NCBI GenBank assembly: GCA_002179805.1
Contig: NAVB01000608.1
Location: forward strand, 62,001-126,000
Length of the DNA stretch: 64,000 nucleotides
From: Acanthamoeba lenticulata
Taxonomy: Eukaryota > Discosea > Longamoebia > Acanthamoebidae
Direction of reading: 5' to 3'
Part shown: positions 1 through 12,241 of the stretch, in pieces
Layout of the letters: every line of letters starts with the position of its first letter
Position numbering within the stretch: the stretch's first letter is position 1
Notes under the pieces: model-generated
Told to the model about the DNA's origin: nothing
Databases searched by the model: none
Seen by the model: the letters and a program-made list of their open reading frames with translations, nothing else
Position numbers and translations under genes: made by a program

Positions 1-1690
1 GGAGGGACGAGTACAGGTATTTCCCGCTTTCGGACAGCTTGAGCTCCAGTTGCTGCTTCCCGTCACGCTCGTCGTCCTCTGTCCAGCGCGCATGGGCACT
101 GTGAGCCAACCCAACACAGCCAATGGCTGGAGGCGAAGAGGCAGCCGGCCGTACGCGACGACGACGTGTCGGAGGAGATCAAGTGCACGCGCGCCACCCA
201 AGTCTCGTTGGCCACCTGGCTGGCCAGCGCGCTCCGTATGCTGCAGGCCGACCAGTCAAGATAAAAACAAAAACAAAAACAAAAACAAAAACAAAATAAT
301 CGAAATAAACAAAAAATAAAATGAACAAAATGGCTGGCGCACCGCTGGGCGTAGGCGCGGAGGGCGGCCAAGAGCTCCTCGGCAAAGAGCATCCACAGCT
401 TCCAGCCGAGGGCGAAGCCCTTGTCCTCGGTGATCTTGGCGAAGAGGAGCGCGACGTGGACGCAGCGAGCCATGGCGTGGAAGTCGTCCGAGGCGAACAC
501 GACGCGCTTGAGCCGCTGGGCGAAGCGAGTCACCTCGTCGACGGCCCACACGACGAGCCCCGACGCGAGCGACGGGTCGGGGAAGAGCGCTCGGAACTCG
601 TCGCACGAGGCCGCGATCGTCGTGAACACGGTGAGCGACAGCTCCTCAACGTGCTTCACCAGGTCGCCGTCAAACTGCAGCTTGCGGATGTCGGCTCGGA
701 TCCGCTCCGATCGCGCGTCTGTGCTGATGTCATCAGTGGCGGCCACAATCGGACAAGGGATTCAAAGGGGCTCGAGAGATTATTACCGAGAAAGAGGTCG
801 CGGGCGACAAAGGGCAGGCCCAGGTTGAGGAGGCACGAGACCAGGACGCGGTGCTCGCTCTTCTGAAGGGCCGGGCTCTTGAGGTCGTGCATGAGGAGGC
901 CCGCGAGCTGGTGGCGCTGGCGCTCGATCCGCTTCTGGGCCTCGCTCTCGCGCGCGCGGCCGGTCCGGGCGGCCGGGTCGAGCCGCGCCTGCTGGTCGAG
1001 GATCGTCTCGGCCCGCTGCAGGAGGTCCGACGCCTCGCGGTAGCGACGTTCGCCAATGTAGACGTCGAGCTCGGACAGGAGGTCAAGCAGCGGTAGGCCG
1101 GCCTCGTCGTGCTCGGGCGATGACTTGCTCGGCAGCCCGCGCATGTGAGTCGGTGGCGGCGCGCCACCGCTACCGTCGGCGGCGGCCTGCGAAGTGACCT
1201 GCGTGCCCTCGAGCGTCCGCAGGATGGTGCCGCACTTGGTCATCATGTTGCGCACCTCGAGCATGTCCTCCTCCATGCCTGCCGCGTTTCGTGCGTCAAC
1301 AAAGAAGGAAGTAGAACGAGAGTGGAAGAAGAGACAACGTACGTTGAATCTCTTTGGACGTGGAGACGAAGCGCGGGTAGTTGTGGAAGACGTTGTTCTG
1401 GAGCGCGTGCGCGGCGACCTCCTTCTTTCGCTGGAGCTCGTTGAAGAGTTGCTGCAGCTGCTCCTCCGTCCCGTTCAAGAACTGCTTGCGCAGCCCTTTT
1501 GCCAACACACCACGATTCACAAGAGAAGACAACGAAGCATTTCAACGAGCTGTTCAGATCATTTCGTGGTTTGTCTCGTACATTTCTCTTTGTCGAATTG
1601 GCCATCCGCAAATGAGGACTTGAGCAGGCCATCGAGCTCTCGGCCTTCCTTGTTTGCCGGGGCTGGTGTGTCCCCGGCGGCGCTCTTCAT
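1..1690 (-). CDS. EXO84: Exocyst complex subunit Exo84 (EXOC8-like), 3' end beyond window
   Basis: Tethers secretory vesicles to the plasma membrane as part of the octameric exocyst. Coding exons: 1582..1690, 1343..1495, 787..1278, 343..718, 155..240 and 1..78 (runs off the left edge). Joined, the N-terminal part reads WLRKQFLNGTEEQLQQLF, then HALQNNVFHNYPRFV and MEEDMLEVRNMM, which is the Vps51/Exo84 N-terminal coiled-coil signature. The following helical part (LDVYIGERRYREASDLLQ, then VARDLFLDARSERIRADI) fits the cullin-repeat region of Exo84. The start at 1690 is the first ATG in frame upstream of this signature. The intron at 241..342 carries an A-rich CAAAAA repeat. The gene is divergent from the small gene at 1761 with only 70 bp between the two ATGs. 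Identity is strong from the N-terminal domain; the C terminus is missing. Confidence 0.85.
262..296. repeat. CAAAAA simple repeat inside an Exo84 intron
   Basis: About six copies of AAAAAC lie within the intron at 241..342. On the transcribed (minus) strand this is a T-rich tract just before the acceptor, so it may serve as the pyrimidine tract. A similar tract is in the intron at 29473..29606. Confidence 0.8.
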
Positions 1691-1760
1691 CTTCGCTTAG
1701 CGCAACTTTTCTTTGCAACAACAGAAAGAAGAAAACCATTTCTTCTACAAACACAGGAGC

Positions 1761-2077
1761 ATGGACGAAGATGAGCTGCGCGCCGAGGCGGCCGCACTGC
1801 AAGAAGTACGCGCCTCTCTGGAGCGACTAAACGGCACCCTGCTTGCCTCCATGTACGCGCACGCCCACCCGTACTGCAGCAGGAAGAACCCACACCAAAG
1901 AGGAACACTCACAGCTCAGCGCTGCTCCCTTCCAGGCGGGACCTAGAAGCGACAGCCGAGAACCTGGAGCGCTTCGCAGCGGTGAACCGGGCCTGGAGCG
2001 TCGTGTTTGAGGGCGACCCGCCTCTCGACCACACCAGCGTCCAGCGAGTAGAACCGCCCCAACCACACGTAGACTGA
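1761..2077 (+). CDS. Small coiled-coil protein, possibly a DASH/Dam1 complex subunit (Duo1/Dad type)
   Basis: Two exons, 1761..1852 and 1936..2077, give a 77-residue acidic protein. The join restores the run LERLNGTLLASMRDLEATAE, then NLERFAAVNRAWSVVF. The heptad pattern, an asparagine early in the helix and a tryptophan at its end resemble Duo1 and Dad1 subunits of the DASH complex, which couples kinetochores to microtubules in fungi. The match rests only on this short pattern and length, so other small coiled-coil families are possible. The gene is divergent from Exo84 and probably shares its promoter region. Confidence 0.4.
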
Positions 2078-2299
2078 AGTGGCACATTGTGGCAAGTGCC
2101 GACTTGTGGGAGATGCAACATGAGCGCAGCAACCATCATGTAGAAGAGACTTATATATATATCATCATGTTTCATATTATACGACTGGTGATGCTACACT
2201 GGTGCACGGGCACGCAGGGTTCATGAACCCGTCTGTCCCACGTGCAGAGCTCGGAAGGGTAAAGATGATCCTCTTGTCGAAAAAACGAATGCGGATCCT

Positions 2300-5200
2300 C
2301 TAGAAGAGCTCCTTCTCCTTCTTCAAATGATCTTGCTTCCTGTTTGTGCGTTTGGTCCACACCAAGATGATCGTGAGCCCCCATAGGTTGTCCCCTCCCC
2401 TCAAGCCTCTTGAGCACAAACAACAACAACGCACCACTTGGGCTGCCGCTGGAACTCGGCCTTGGTCATGCCCAGCACGGCCTTGAACTCGGCGTCCGAC
2501 AGGTACGCCTGCACATACAGGTCCCCAACGGGGTCGCGTCAGCACCAGCCAGCCTCTCAAACTTCGGGAGGAAGGGGAGGGAGGGAGAGTTCCCGCGGGA
2601 GGATCGGACCTCCTTCTTTGTGGTGTCGAGAGACGCCGGGTAGTCGCCGTCCTTGAGCTGCTGGTGGGTGTAGGTCTTCTCGTACTCCTTGAGGATCTGG
2701 TCGACATTGCCCTCCTCTTGCATCTCATTTCCCGCCGATGGCGAGCCCCGGTGCGACGCGTTCCTAGAGTGGTGGTGAGGCACGATGATGACGTCAGCCG
2801 CCACATTAGCGTCAGAAAGGACAACGAGGAGGGAAGAGGAACCGGGAAGAGGCGCGCTTGGAGGCGCGGAGGTCGACGTTGAACCACTGGTGGAACTTCT
2901 CCTGGAAGAGGACGGGCTCGGCGCCCTCGTTGATCTTCTTGAGGGTGGACCACTTGGGGCGATCGGTCTTCTTGGCAAAGAGCTCCTTGGCCTTCTTCAT
3001 GTTCTCCTCGCGGCGGTTCTTGTCGGTGGCCTTGCCGCACCAGTAGTACATCTCCTCGTGGCAGTCAAAGATGTAGTTGAACTTGGTGTCGAGCTTGGCC
3101 TTGGTGAACTTGGGCTCGATCGGGAACAGCTCGTTGCCCGGGTTGACCCGGTAGAGCTTGTCCGCGGCCTCCCACTGCTTCTCCATCTTCTCGTCGTCGC
3201 CCGGCGGCGCCGTCGGGATCGAATCCGGTCGCCCGCCGAGCGCGTCCCAAAAGTCTCGCGGCGGCTCCATGTGGCCGTCCTCCAGGATGATGATATCCGG
3301 CTTCTTGAACTTGCCCGCCGGCGCCCGCTTCCGCTTCTCCTCGCTCAGCCTGTTGGCTACCTCCACGCCCTTCTCCCTCTTCTTCCTGTCCGCCGCCGCT
3401 CCGTTCCAGTCGTAGATCTGCGACAAGTCCATGATTGTTGATGATGATGATGAGATGAAGATGACGAGGATGATGAGCAATGGTGCCAACACCAGGAGAA
3501 AAGGGGAATGACTTACCCGGTCGCCGAGGTCGAGGATGAAGACGTCGGCCTTGTTGAGGGTCTTGAACGAGAGCTCGACCTGCCGGACGTGGATGCGGTT
3601 CTTGCCCTTGAGCTGGATCAGCACCTTTTTCTGCGGCTTCTCCGGCTTCTTGGCTGCTGACCCACACGCAGTTGTCAGTTATAGGGCCCAGCAGCGCAGA
3701 GGGGTAGGTGCAGCAGCAGCATCACGTACGCTCCTTGGAGCCGCGGCTGCTAGTGCCGCGCTGGGTGGCGAGCGGCGAGCTCTTCCAGAGGTTCTCGCGG
3801 CCGCTGCCGTCGCGCTCGCTGGTCTTCTCCTTGGGCGAGGCGGTATCGTCGCTGCTACCACCGACGTTGTCCTTGTCTTCGTCGTCGGCGCCGCTGCTGG
3901 CGTCGCGCTGGCTGCCCTGGGGCGAGGCCACGCCCGCAGGCGAGGACGAGGCCGCAGCGCCGTTGGAGCCGCTCTTAAGGGCGCGGACCTCGCGGAGGAG
4001 CTTGTCGCGCTGCTCCTCGAGCTGCTCGATCTCCTCCTGAAGCTTGGCGCGGTCCTCCTGGACTTTCTTCTTGAGGGTGGCCATCTCGCTCTCGAGCTCG
4101 ACCTTCTCGTCCTCGATGAGCTGCATCTCCTGTTTGTGGAGCGCTTCGGCCTCCTTGCGCTCCTCCTCCTCGAGCTCGAGCTTCTCCTTGAGCTGGTCGA
4201 CCTCGGCCATGAGGACGCTGACCTTGGTGTCGCTGCCGCCGCTGTCATCGAGCAGCAGGGTCTCGACCTCCTTCTTGAGCTTCATCTTCTCGCGTCGCAG
4301 GCGCTCGTTCTCCTCCTCCATCTCATCGATGGCCTTTTGCATGGTCTTCTTCTCCTTCTCGGCCTTGACCGTCTTCTTCTCGGCCTCGTCCAGGTCGTCC
4401 TCCAAATTCTTGAGCTCGTTCTTTAGCTGCTCATTCTGTTTCTTGAGCTTTTCCACCGTCTTCTCCATCTCCGGATTGGGCGCCGCCGCCGCTGGGGCAG
4501 CCGCCGGGGCCGGAGCCTGAGCGGCCTGGGCGACCTTTTCCATGAGGCTCTTGATCTTCTTCTCCATGTCGGAGATATCCTCCTCGAGCTCCGCGCTCTT
4601 TTCCTCCTCCTCCTTGCGCTTCAGCTTCTCCTCTTCGAGCTCGGTCTTGGCTTGAGCAAGCTCCTGTTTGGCTTGCGCGAGCTCGGCCTTGAGCTTCTCG
4701 ACCTCTTGCGTCAGCTCAGCAATCTTCTTCTTGTCAGCTTCATCGTCGTCACCGGCTCCGGAGCCCGGGCGGCGCCGCGAAGCGCTGTAGCTTTCCCTGC
4801 GTCGCTCGCGGTCGCGCTCGCGCTCGATCCGCCGGAGCTCGTCCTCGGTATCGGTCCGCTTGCGCCTTTCCTCTTCCTTGGCCTTGCGCTCCTCCTGGTA
4901 CTTGCGCTCCCATTCCTTGGCCTCCTTGTCGAGTCGCTCGACCTTCTCCTGCAGCTCGCGGTCCTCACGGGCGACGCCGCGGCGGCTCGCAGTTCGGCTT
5001 TCCTCACGTTCGGCCCGCTTAGCCTCACGCTTGAGCGTGTCGACCTCGTCCTCGAGTGCGATCTTGAGCCGGCGCTCCTCGCGCAGCTTGGCCTCCAAGT
5101 CGCGCACTTTGTCCAGAGCGTCCTGCCGCTCCTTCTCAGTATCCTTCTGCCGCCTGGTGGCTTCCTCGAGGTCACGCTGCAGCCGCTCGAGCTCGCGCTG

Positions 5201-6173
5201 GCCTCGCCCCACGTCCCGCTCGGATACGCCCTTTCTGCTCGACGCCGCCTCGAGCTGCTGTTGCAGCTCTTCCTTTGCCTGTGTTCATCACCACCACCAA
5301 TCATGCCAGTCGTCAGCCATCAGTTGACCGCAGCAGGGTCAGGCTGGAGTCGGACAAACCTTGAGCTCGGCGGTCAGCTGTTTCTTCAGCTTGTCGAGTT
5401 CCTCCTTCAGCCCGCTGTCCTCTGTACACAAGTCAGTGTCACAACAAGTTGGTGAGCTTCTCCACTCTTTGCAACAAAAGACTAAAACAAATGCAATGTA
5501 AAAGCAAAAAGTAGAAGAAGGAGTATAGAAAGAGGGTGGTCCCGTTGGGCACAGTGTGGGAGAGGCAGCCTCCAGAAGTAAAACCAGAAATCAGATTGAC
5601 CGCAATTAAAATTTAAAAGCAAAAATAATTTGCGACTGGATTGTGCCGTCGCCACAGGCTGCGCCCAAGTCGGGTACCGTTGGTGCTGGGCCGTTGGGAG
5701 GATGTACGTGAGGCACCAGACCTCCCGGGAGAGGGCATGTTGAACTCTAAATCGTCGATTTTGCGTTTGAGGGTCCTTATTTCGTCCCTCTTCTCCTTGA
5801 GTTCTTTCTCCTGCGTAGCCAAGGATGCAAGTTGTTAGTTAGTTCGTTAGTTTCTGGCAAATTGCGTCGCTGTGTGGCCATGCAGACAAGAAAATGGTCT
5901 GCCACGTACAAAGATGTCTCTGTCCTCCACAGCGGCCTTGAGCTCGCGCTCCACCCGCCTGAGGTCGAGCTTTGCCTTGCGGGCTTCGCTTTCCATTTCA
6001 TCTCTGGCGTCAGACTCAGTCTTGAGCCTGGCTTCAAGTTCGTCCACCTTTTGCTTGAGTCTGTTCTTTTGCTTCTCCATCATGTCCTTCATGCTCCTTT
6101 CGGACTCCAAATCGGCAGTCAATTGAGAGATGCTCGGGGCACTCCCCTCGTCCCGGGCTCGTCGCACCGACAT
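2300..6173 (-). CDS. Long coiled-coil protein with two gelsolin domains and a C-terminal villin headpiece
   Basis: Nine exons (5910..6173, 5678..5810, 5360..5421, 3730..5278, 3517..3656, 2878..3417, 2610..2723, 2435..2508, 2300..2339) give 971 residues. Residues 1 to about 700 are almost unbroken coiled coil rich in E, K, L and Q, starting like a myosin tail (LKQKVDELEARLKTESDARD). A gelsolin repeat follows (IHVRQVELSFKTLNKADVFI, then LDLGDRIYDWNG), then a second repeat ending FQEKFHQWFN. The C terminus is a complete villin headpiece: YLSDAEFKAVLGMTKAEF and the actin-binding tail KKEKELF. The protein should bind F-actin and form rods or dimers. Gelsolin and headpiece domains are certain; the donor at 2877 is the least certain junction, though total length closes in frame. 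I do not know a named protein with this order. Confidence 0.85.
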
Positions 6174-6443
6174 CTCTCTTCCTCACTCTTTCTTTTTCTA
6201 GTTAAAGGAGGTGACGATGACCGGGAAGGAGACCAAGACACACCTCACTAGCTACTCAAGAAGAACGACTTTGATCTTGTCGCAGCAGCAACAACAGGGC
6301 AGTTGGCCCCAGTCAGCAGCCAGCTTAACAGAAGCTGACGTCAGCAGCTCCGTTAATCGCCACGAAAACAAAACTGCGGGTAACCACACGCATCACAATC
6401 CCACACCTGCAGGCCTCCTCGAGGGGAAAGAAGGTGGTTGAAG

Positions 6444-9400
6444 ATGGGACAGGGCGCCTCTGCAGAAGAGCCAGTAGATGGATTTCCAGGCGAATCTAAA
6501 GATGACGCAGAGTGTAAAGGAAGAGACTTCTACGGCCGTTCTGCCCTGCACAAGGCTTGCTGGCACGGTGATGTGCAGCAACTTCGCCAATTGCTAGCCG
6601 ATGATGAGGCCCATGTTGCAGACATCAACGGTACGCGATTTTAGCTAAATTTGCATCTTGCTGTTGTTTGCTCGCCTTCCGCTTACTCGCCACGCTTTTG
6701 TCCTTCAGGAACCGATCGAGCGGGCTGCACGGCGTGCCACTACGCCATTTACAGGGGCCACATAGAGTGTGTTAAGCTGCTATTGGAGGCTGGCGCCGCG
6801 CTCGAGTGGAACGTGCGTACACACCGCCACGCACCTCCTCTTCACCCCTATGTTGTCTCACTTCTGACCTTCTCTCTCTGATGTCTTGCTTTTACTTTGC
6901 ATCGTGCAGGCTGAGGAGTGGAGCAACCGCAAAGACAGCAACTTCTTCATCCAGATCGACCCCAAGAGTCAGTGCCCACTCAACAGGCTTGTGATGTCCG
7001 CCGATAACATGCAGGTGCTACAGTCCACGGGCTTGGGCGCGTCGTCGCTCGCTACGACAGGGCCGGTGGTCATTCCACCGGGCCCGACCTCGCGTCCGTT
7101 TCTCTCCTTTGGTAAAGGCGCTCTTAACGTTCCGCCGATCAACGTTGGCACCTACTACTACGAGGTGACCCTCTTCACGGGGGGCAACACGCAGCTCGGG
7201 TGGGCCACCAAGAACTGCGGGCTCACCGAGCACGAGGGCCTCGGGGACAAGTACGGGTGGGCTTACGACGGCTGCAGCCGGTCGGTCTGGCACAAGGGAC
7301 GGACCGTGATGGCCAATAATCCCAAGTGGCAGGTGGGCGACGTGGTCGGTCTCTACATCCAGTTTGGTGAAAAGGACAATGTGGTACTGTAGGTCTCGTT
7401 TTTGTTTGTGGTGCTGCCTTTTTATGTGTTTTATTCATGCTTTTGTCTTGTTTGCCTCTTTCGTCAGGCCAAGCGGCTCCCGGACGGCAAGCGAAGCGTC
7501 CCGTTCACATTTCGGATCGACTTGAATGGCAAGCAGATCGTCAAGGCGTCTGAATGCACGATCTTCATGGAGGAGAACGAGCGCATCTACCCGGCGATCA
7601 GCACATCCGGCAACCAGTGCTGCGCCTTCAACTTTGGCTACACGCCCTTCCGGCATCCGCCACCAGAACCCTTCGTGCCTGTGGCCTCGATCACCAAGAG
7701 CTACCGGCTTCTCAGCACAACAGGTACATCGCTGCACCTTGGCCTCTGGCCTTGGCCTGATTGGTGAGCCCACCAGCGCTTGTTCGCAATGCTGCAGAGC
7801 CGATTCCAAGCATTCCGGTGAGCCCAGGCTCGCTCATTCATTGGGCAGCGCACCTGGGCCAGTACGAGATCCTCAAGCACTTGTTGTCTTTTTTCGGCCG
7901 AACAGGTTTGCGTCACTTGTCTTGATCTGCAACGTGAACGTTATACGCCTATTAACGCTTCCTACTCCTTTTGGGCTCGTCCAGGTGCTCTATCCGTCCT
8001 GGTGGCCCTGGAAAACCAGCAACAGGCCACACCCCTGCATCTGGCCAGCCGCTACGGTCATGTACGCTGCATGCAACTGCTGCTGTCGCTGGAAGAGTGC
8101 GGAGGAGGCGCGAGCGAAGACAGTGCGGACAGTTCCTTCGAGGCCCAGTACCAGCGCCTTCCTCTCCAGATCGCTTTTTATTTGCTTTCCGCTTTTCCAA
8201 GTTAAGCCATTTGTTTATGAAGTTGTTTATTCTGACGCACTTCACGTCCGCTTCGTAGGCAGCTTCACGCCCTGTTGCAGCAGCGAGCAAAGGACAAGGA
8301 CCTGAAGTCTCCATTTTTGTACGCCTGCGAGACAGGTCAGCTTGAGGCCGTCAAGTATCTCGTGTCCCAGGGCTCTTCAGCCAAGGTCTCGATTCACTTG
8401 GCTTGTCATGTCGTGCTGTCGTGTGTAATCTGTCGGCGCCGCGGTTGACTGACTCAGCCGGCTTCGCCGCGGCCACAGGAACATGACCTGACCCGCAGGA
8501 CAGGACTCATGTACGCGGCCGAGGTATGCGTAGACCAGCCATCTGATTGCGGCAACAAGCTTGAGGGTTCTCACACAAGGTCTCCATAAACACGCATGCA
8601 GGTGGGAAACGCTGAGCTGGTCGAGTATCTGCTCTTTAAGGGGGCGTCAGTGCGAGACAAGGACGACCAGGGCAACACGGCCCTAATCTGCGCCATGTCG
8701 GAGAATCGGACCCACATCGTGGAGCTCTTGATAAACAAGGGCGGTAGTTCCCCCGACGAACGAAGCCACTGGGGGCACACGCCTCTCCTCATCGCCGCCA
8801 TGAAGGACAATCGGTATTTTGAAAATCCTCTACTTCATTCTCGCCCAGCCTTTTCATGAAGAGTTGGCGTTGATCATGCGTAGGGAAGCGCTCGAGCTGT
8901 TGCTTGAGAAGGGTGCCGACATCAACACTTGTGATGAAGAGAACACAAACGCGGTGGCCTGGGCCGCCATCAAAGGTAGGCTTCATGATAATTTTACAAT
9001 AAGTGTTAAATTGCAGTTGTTCACCACGTGCGCCTGTTTTTTTCTCTTTTCAGGGCATCTGGAGACGATGAAGTTCCTGATCGCGCGGGGCGCCGATGTA
9101 AATACAAAGGACGCATACGGCAACACGCTGCTCCTGCTCGCCCTCCACGAGGGGCGAATCGACGTGGTCAGGTTTTTGCTGGACGAACATTACTCAACCA
9201 TCCACGAGCGGAACCGCGATGGCGTGACACCCCTCATGTGCGCCTGTCAAGGCGGTACTACTCCTCAGCCCCCGCGAAGTTTCTTTTCTTTATTTTATCT
9301 TTTATTGATTTCTGTTTTGTTTCTTGTTTTTTTTGGCCGTTCTAACGATTGGGGCCGATCATGAAGGCTTCATGGAGTGCGTGCAGTACCTGCTGCAGCA

Positions 9401-11092
9401 AGGGGCGTCGCTCGACGAGCGCGATGCATATGGCGATGGCCCGCTGTCAGTGGCCGCCTCTGCTGGTGCGTCTCTCCCCTTGAAGGTCACGCAGCCTTGA
9501 CGTTGGTGACCAACCACATCATTACCAATCCAGGCCACATCGACTTGATGGACTTTTTGGTATCCATCGGGGCCTCGGTGACGGAGCGGAACACCGCCGG
9601 TTCGACGCCGCTGCTCATTGCTTGCGAGGCCGGCCAAGTCGACACCGTTAAGTATCTGATCTCCAAAGGCGCCTCGCTGGAGGTACGTCCCCGTCGGGGA
9701 GTAAGTTGGTGGAGAGACTTGATACTGATGATGGGGTGCAGAACGAAAAAGACGAGAACGGCGCGGGTCCATTGCTACATGCGGCCATGGGCGGCGGCGT
9801 GCCAGCGATCAAGTTCCTCATCACGCAGAAGGGAGTGAGCTTGCACGACACCGACACCAACCTCATGAACGCCCTCCTCTACGCCGCCTATGCTGGGGTA
9901 ATGACACTTCTCCATCAAGCTCTTTCGTATCTCTAGTTTCTTACTCATGTGGACCAACACCACAGCACATGGAAACGGTCAAGTTCCTGCTGTCGCAGGA
10001 GGGCTTCTCGGTCCGAGATCGCTCCGCGTACGTTTTTTCTCTCTCTCCCTCTGCAGCCGCCCAAACGGGGAAGTCCACGAGAGGAGGACTGACGTTGTTG
10101 CTGCTGCAGAGATGGCAGCACGCCGCTGCTACTTTGCGTGGAACAGGGCCACTGGGACGTGGCCAAGATGTTGATCGAGAACGGCGCCGCGCTGGATGAT
10201 CAAAACAACAACGGCGAAACGCCGCTCTACCTCGCCCTGCTGCAGTCTGACCACAGCATGGCCAACCTCATCACGGACCGACTCACCGTCGTCGACCTAT
10301 CGAGCAAGGCCCTCACCCCACAGGTACTGTAACTCCACAAACTGAAAAGCGTTTTATGTTTGCTATTGTCTGAAATCAACTTGCCGCTAATGGTGCCCAC
10401 AGGCCGTGGCCACACTATGTTCGGTGCTGTGCGAGAACCGAACGGTGGCCGAGCTGAACCTGGAGGACTGCTTGATCATCGACGAGAGCGTTGACCCGTT
10501 GGTGGAGCTGCTGACGATCAATCGGCACCTGGTGAGCATCAACCTCGCGCACAACTTCATTCTCGGCGCCGAGGAGGAGAAGCTTTTGGAGGCCCTCTGC
10601 AAGAACCGGAGCATCCTCGAGTTCCCGCCGTGGCGCGCCGACCTGGGCGAGAAGACGCGCGACGAGCTGACCGTCATCCTCGACGATCACAAGCAATGGC
10701 GACAGAGCGTCGCCCGCGCAGCCGTCCAGGTCCTCATCAGCGCCCGCGTCCTCCTCCAGTCGCACTCGGTGGAGCAGCAAGGCTGCCTGCTGGCCGTGTT
10801 CCCGCCCGAGATCGTGGAGATGCTCGTGGCCTCACTGGCTGGCGGCTTTTTGAGCGAGGAGGAGACCTATGCCATCATCAACTGGGGCTGCGATCGGACC
10901 ACGCTCGGCCGGTCGCGCGCCGAGTTCTTTCTCGAGTGCATGCGCGAGGTCACCTGCTGGTCGTGGACGGGCGGCACCGACCTGGTCTCCACCACGGCCA
11001 CCGTCGCCGTCTCGGAGACCGCCACCGAGGCCAACGACGACGACGTCCCGGCTGCGACGGCTGTCGTCGGGAACCTGCCCAACACGACCTAA
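6444..11092 (+). CDS. Ankyrin-repeat protein with embedded SPRY domain, LRR-like tail and N-myristoylation motif
   Basis: Seventeen exons: 6444..6630, 6709..6812, 6910..7383, 7468..7723, 7798..7905, 7985..8147, 8259..8385, 8479..8523, 8602..8813, 8884..8975, 9054..9254, 9367..9465, 9534..9682, 9742..9897, 9966..10027, 10110..10323, 10403..11092; 1112 residues. It starts MGQGAS, the MGxxxS pattern for N-myristoylation, so membrane anchoring is likely. Two ankyrin repeats are followed by a SPRY domain (residues about 100-340, including VGTYYYEVTLFTGGNTQLGW), then about a dozen more ankyrin repeats (for example HLETMKFLIARGADVNTKDA). Near residue 890 come leucine-rich stretches (VAELNLEDCLIIDES, LVSINLAHNFILG) and a helical C terminus. 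It is probably a scaffold or ubiquitin-ligase adaptor; no catalytic domain is visible. The acceptor at 8478 has an alternative (8460) that would add ten codons. Confidence 0.85.
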
Positions 11093-11241
11093 CGCAGTCA
11101 GAGAAGGCGTTCACGAAGAGGACTTTATTTATTGCGTGTAATAAAGAGAAGCAAACAGGCCAACGACAAGGAGCGAGATTTCTGAAGAAGAGAAGATCCA
11201 AAAAAAAACACAACCGCGACACACAACGCACACAACAGCAA

Positions 11242-12241
11242 ATGAGTGGGCTGGCGGCGGGAGGCTTCACGCTTCTGCTTCTTGTCATCGCGGCGTGCTA
11301 CTTCGACGGCGCCCGTGCGCTTCCTGCGGTGCCCTATGTCGAGCGCACACTTCCAGTCGCCCCACAAATTTGGCCCTTCTCCGATGACAAATGCACTCTC
11401 TGTGTATCTGTACTTACTGCCATCGCCAAGCTAGCCACTTTGAACAATACGCAGGTACGGTTTAACCGGTTAATTTGAAAGATGACTTTATAATTAAGTA
11501 ATTCTTTTCGCTGCGCCAGGCGGCCATCGTTTCCTATGTGCAAACCATCTGCTCGTATTTGCCCCCGAACATGCAGACTCAGGTTAGATTTGTACTCCTT
11601 TTTGGTTCCAAACGAACAAGACACTAACTCAGTCATTAGTGCGAGGAAATGGTCGAGATTGGAACGCCTGTATTGATCAACTTCCTCATCAACGAAATGG
11701 GTCCTAAGCTTGTCTGCCAGGTGCCTTTAACACTACTTCATGCTTGATTCAATGCTAGAGCTCACACTTGCTCTCTTCCGCAGGACATCAATCTTTGTAG
11801 CGGCGCAGCTTCGCCCTCGCCCACCCCCTCGCCGGTCCAGCCCACGCCGCCGTCAGACAGGTTCGTCTCGTCTCGAGGCCTGCCCCCTTGTCCTTCTTCT
11901 GACAAGAAGCCGCGGCACACCAGGTGTGTCATCTGCGAGTTCGTGGTCTCTACGCTGCAGGGCCTCCTGGCCAACCAGGACGTAGAGCAGCAATTCCTCA
12001 GCGAGTGCGCCGCGGCTTGCGTCTACCTCCCCACCGCCGAACAGCAACCGGTACGCAGAAACTGTTTCCAACACCATGCTTGTAGAGCAGCTTCACAGTT
12101 TTCTCATCCACATCCTCACTTCTTCTTCCTCTATGTACACAGTGCAAGACGTTGATCCAGGACTATGGCGCGTCAGCGATGGTGGTGGTGCTCAAATACG
12201 CTACCCCGTCCTTTGTCTGCGAGGAGGCGCGTCTCTGCTGA
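11242..12241 (+). CDS. Secreted protein with two saposin B domains
   Basis: Exons 11242..11454, 11520..11582, 11640..11720, 11784..12050 and 12143..12241 give 240 residues (219 if 11861..11923 is removed). The N terminus is a signal peptide (LAAGGFTLLLLVIAACYF). Two saposin-like domains follow, each with the six-cysteine pattern: the first from DKCTLCVSVL to DINLC, the second from CVICEFVV to EEARLC. A proline/serine-rich linker joins them. Saposin-like proteins bind or perturb membranes; in amoebae the family includes pore-forming amoebapores as well as lipid-transfer proteins. Nothing here decides between these roles. The linker holds a 63-nt GT...AG segment that is open in frame, so it may be an optional intron. 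Confidence 0.8.

Noticed and set aside
3536..4426. Leucine-rich plus-strand frame opposite the coiled coil
   Set aside because: It is the complement of GAG/AAG-rich coiled-coil codons, giving false poly-leucine.
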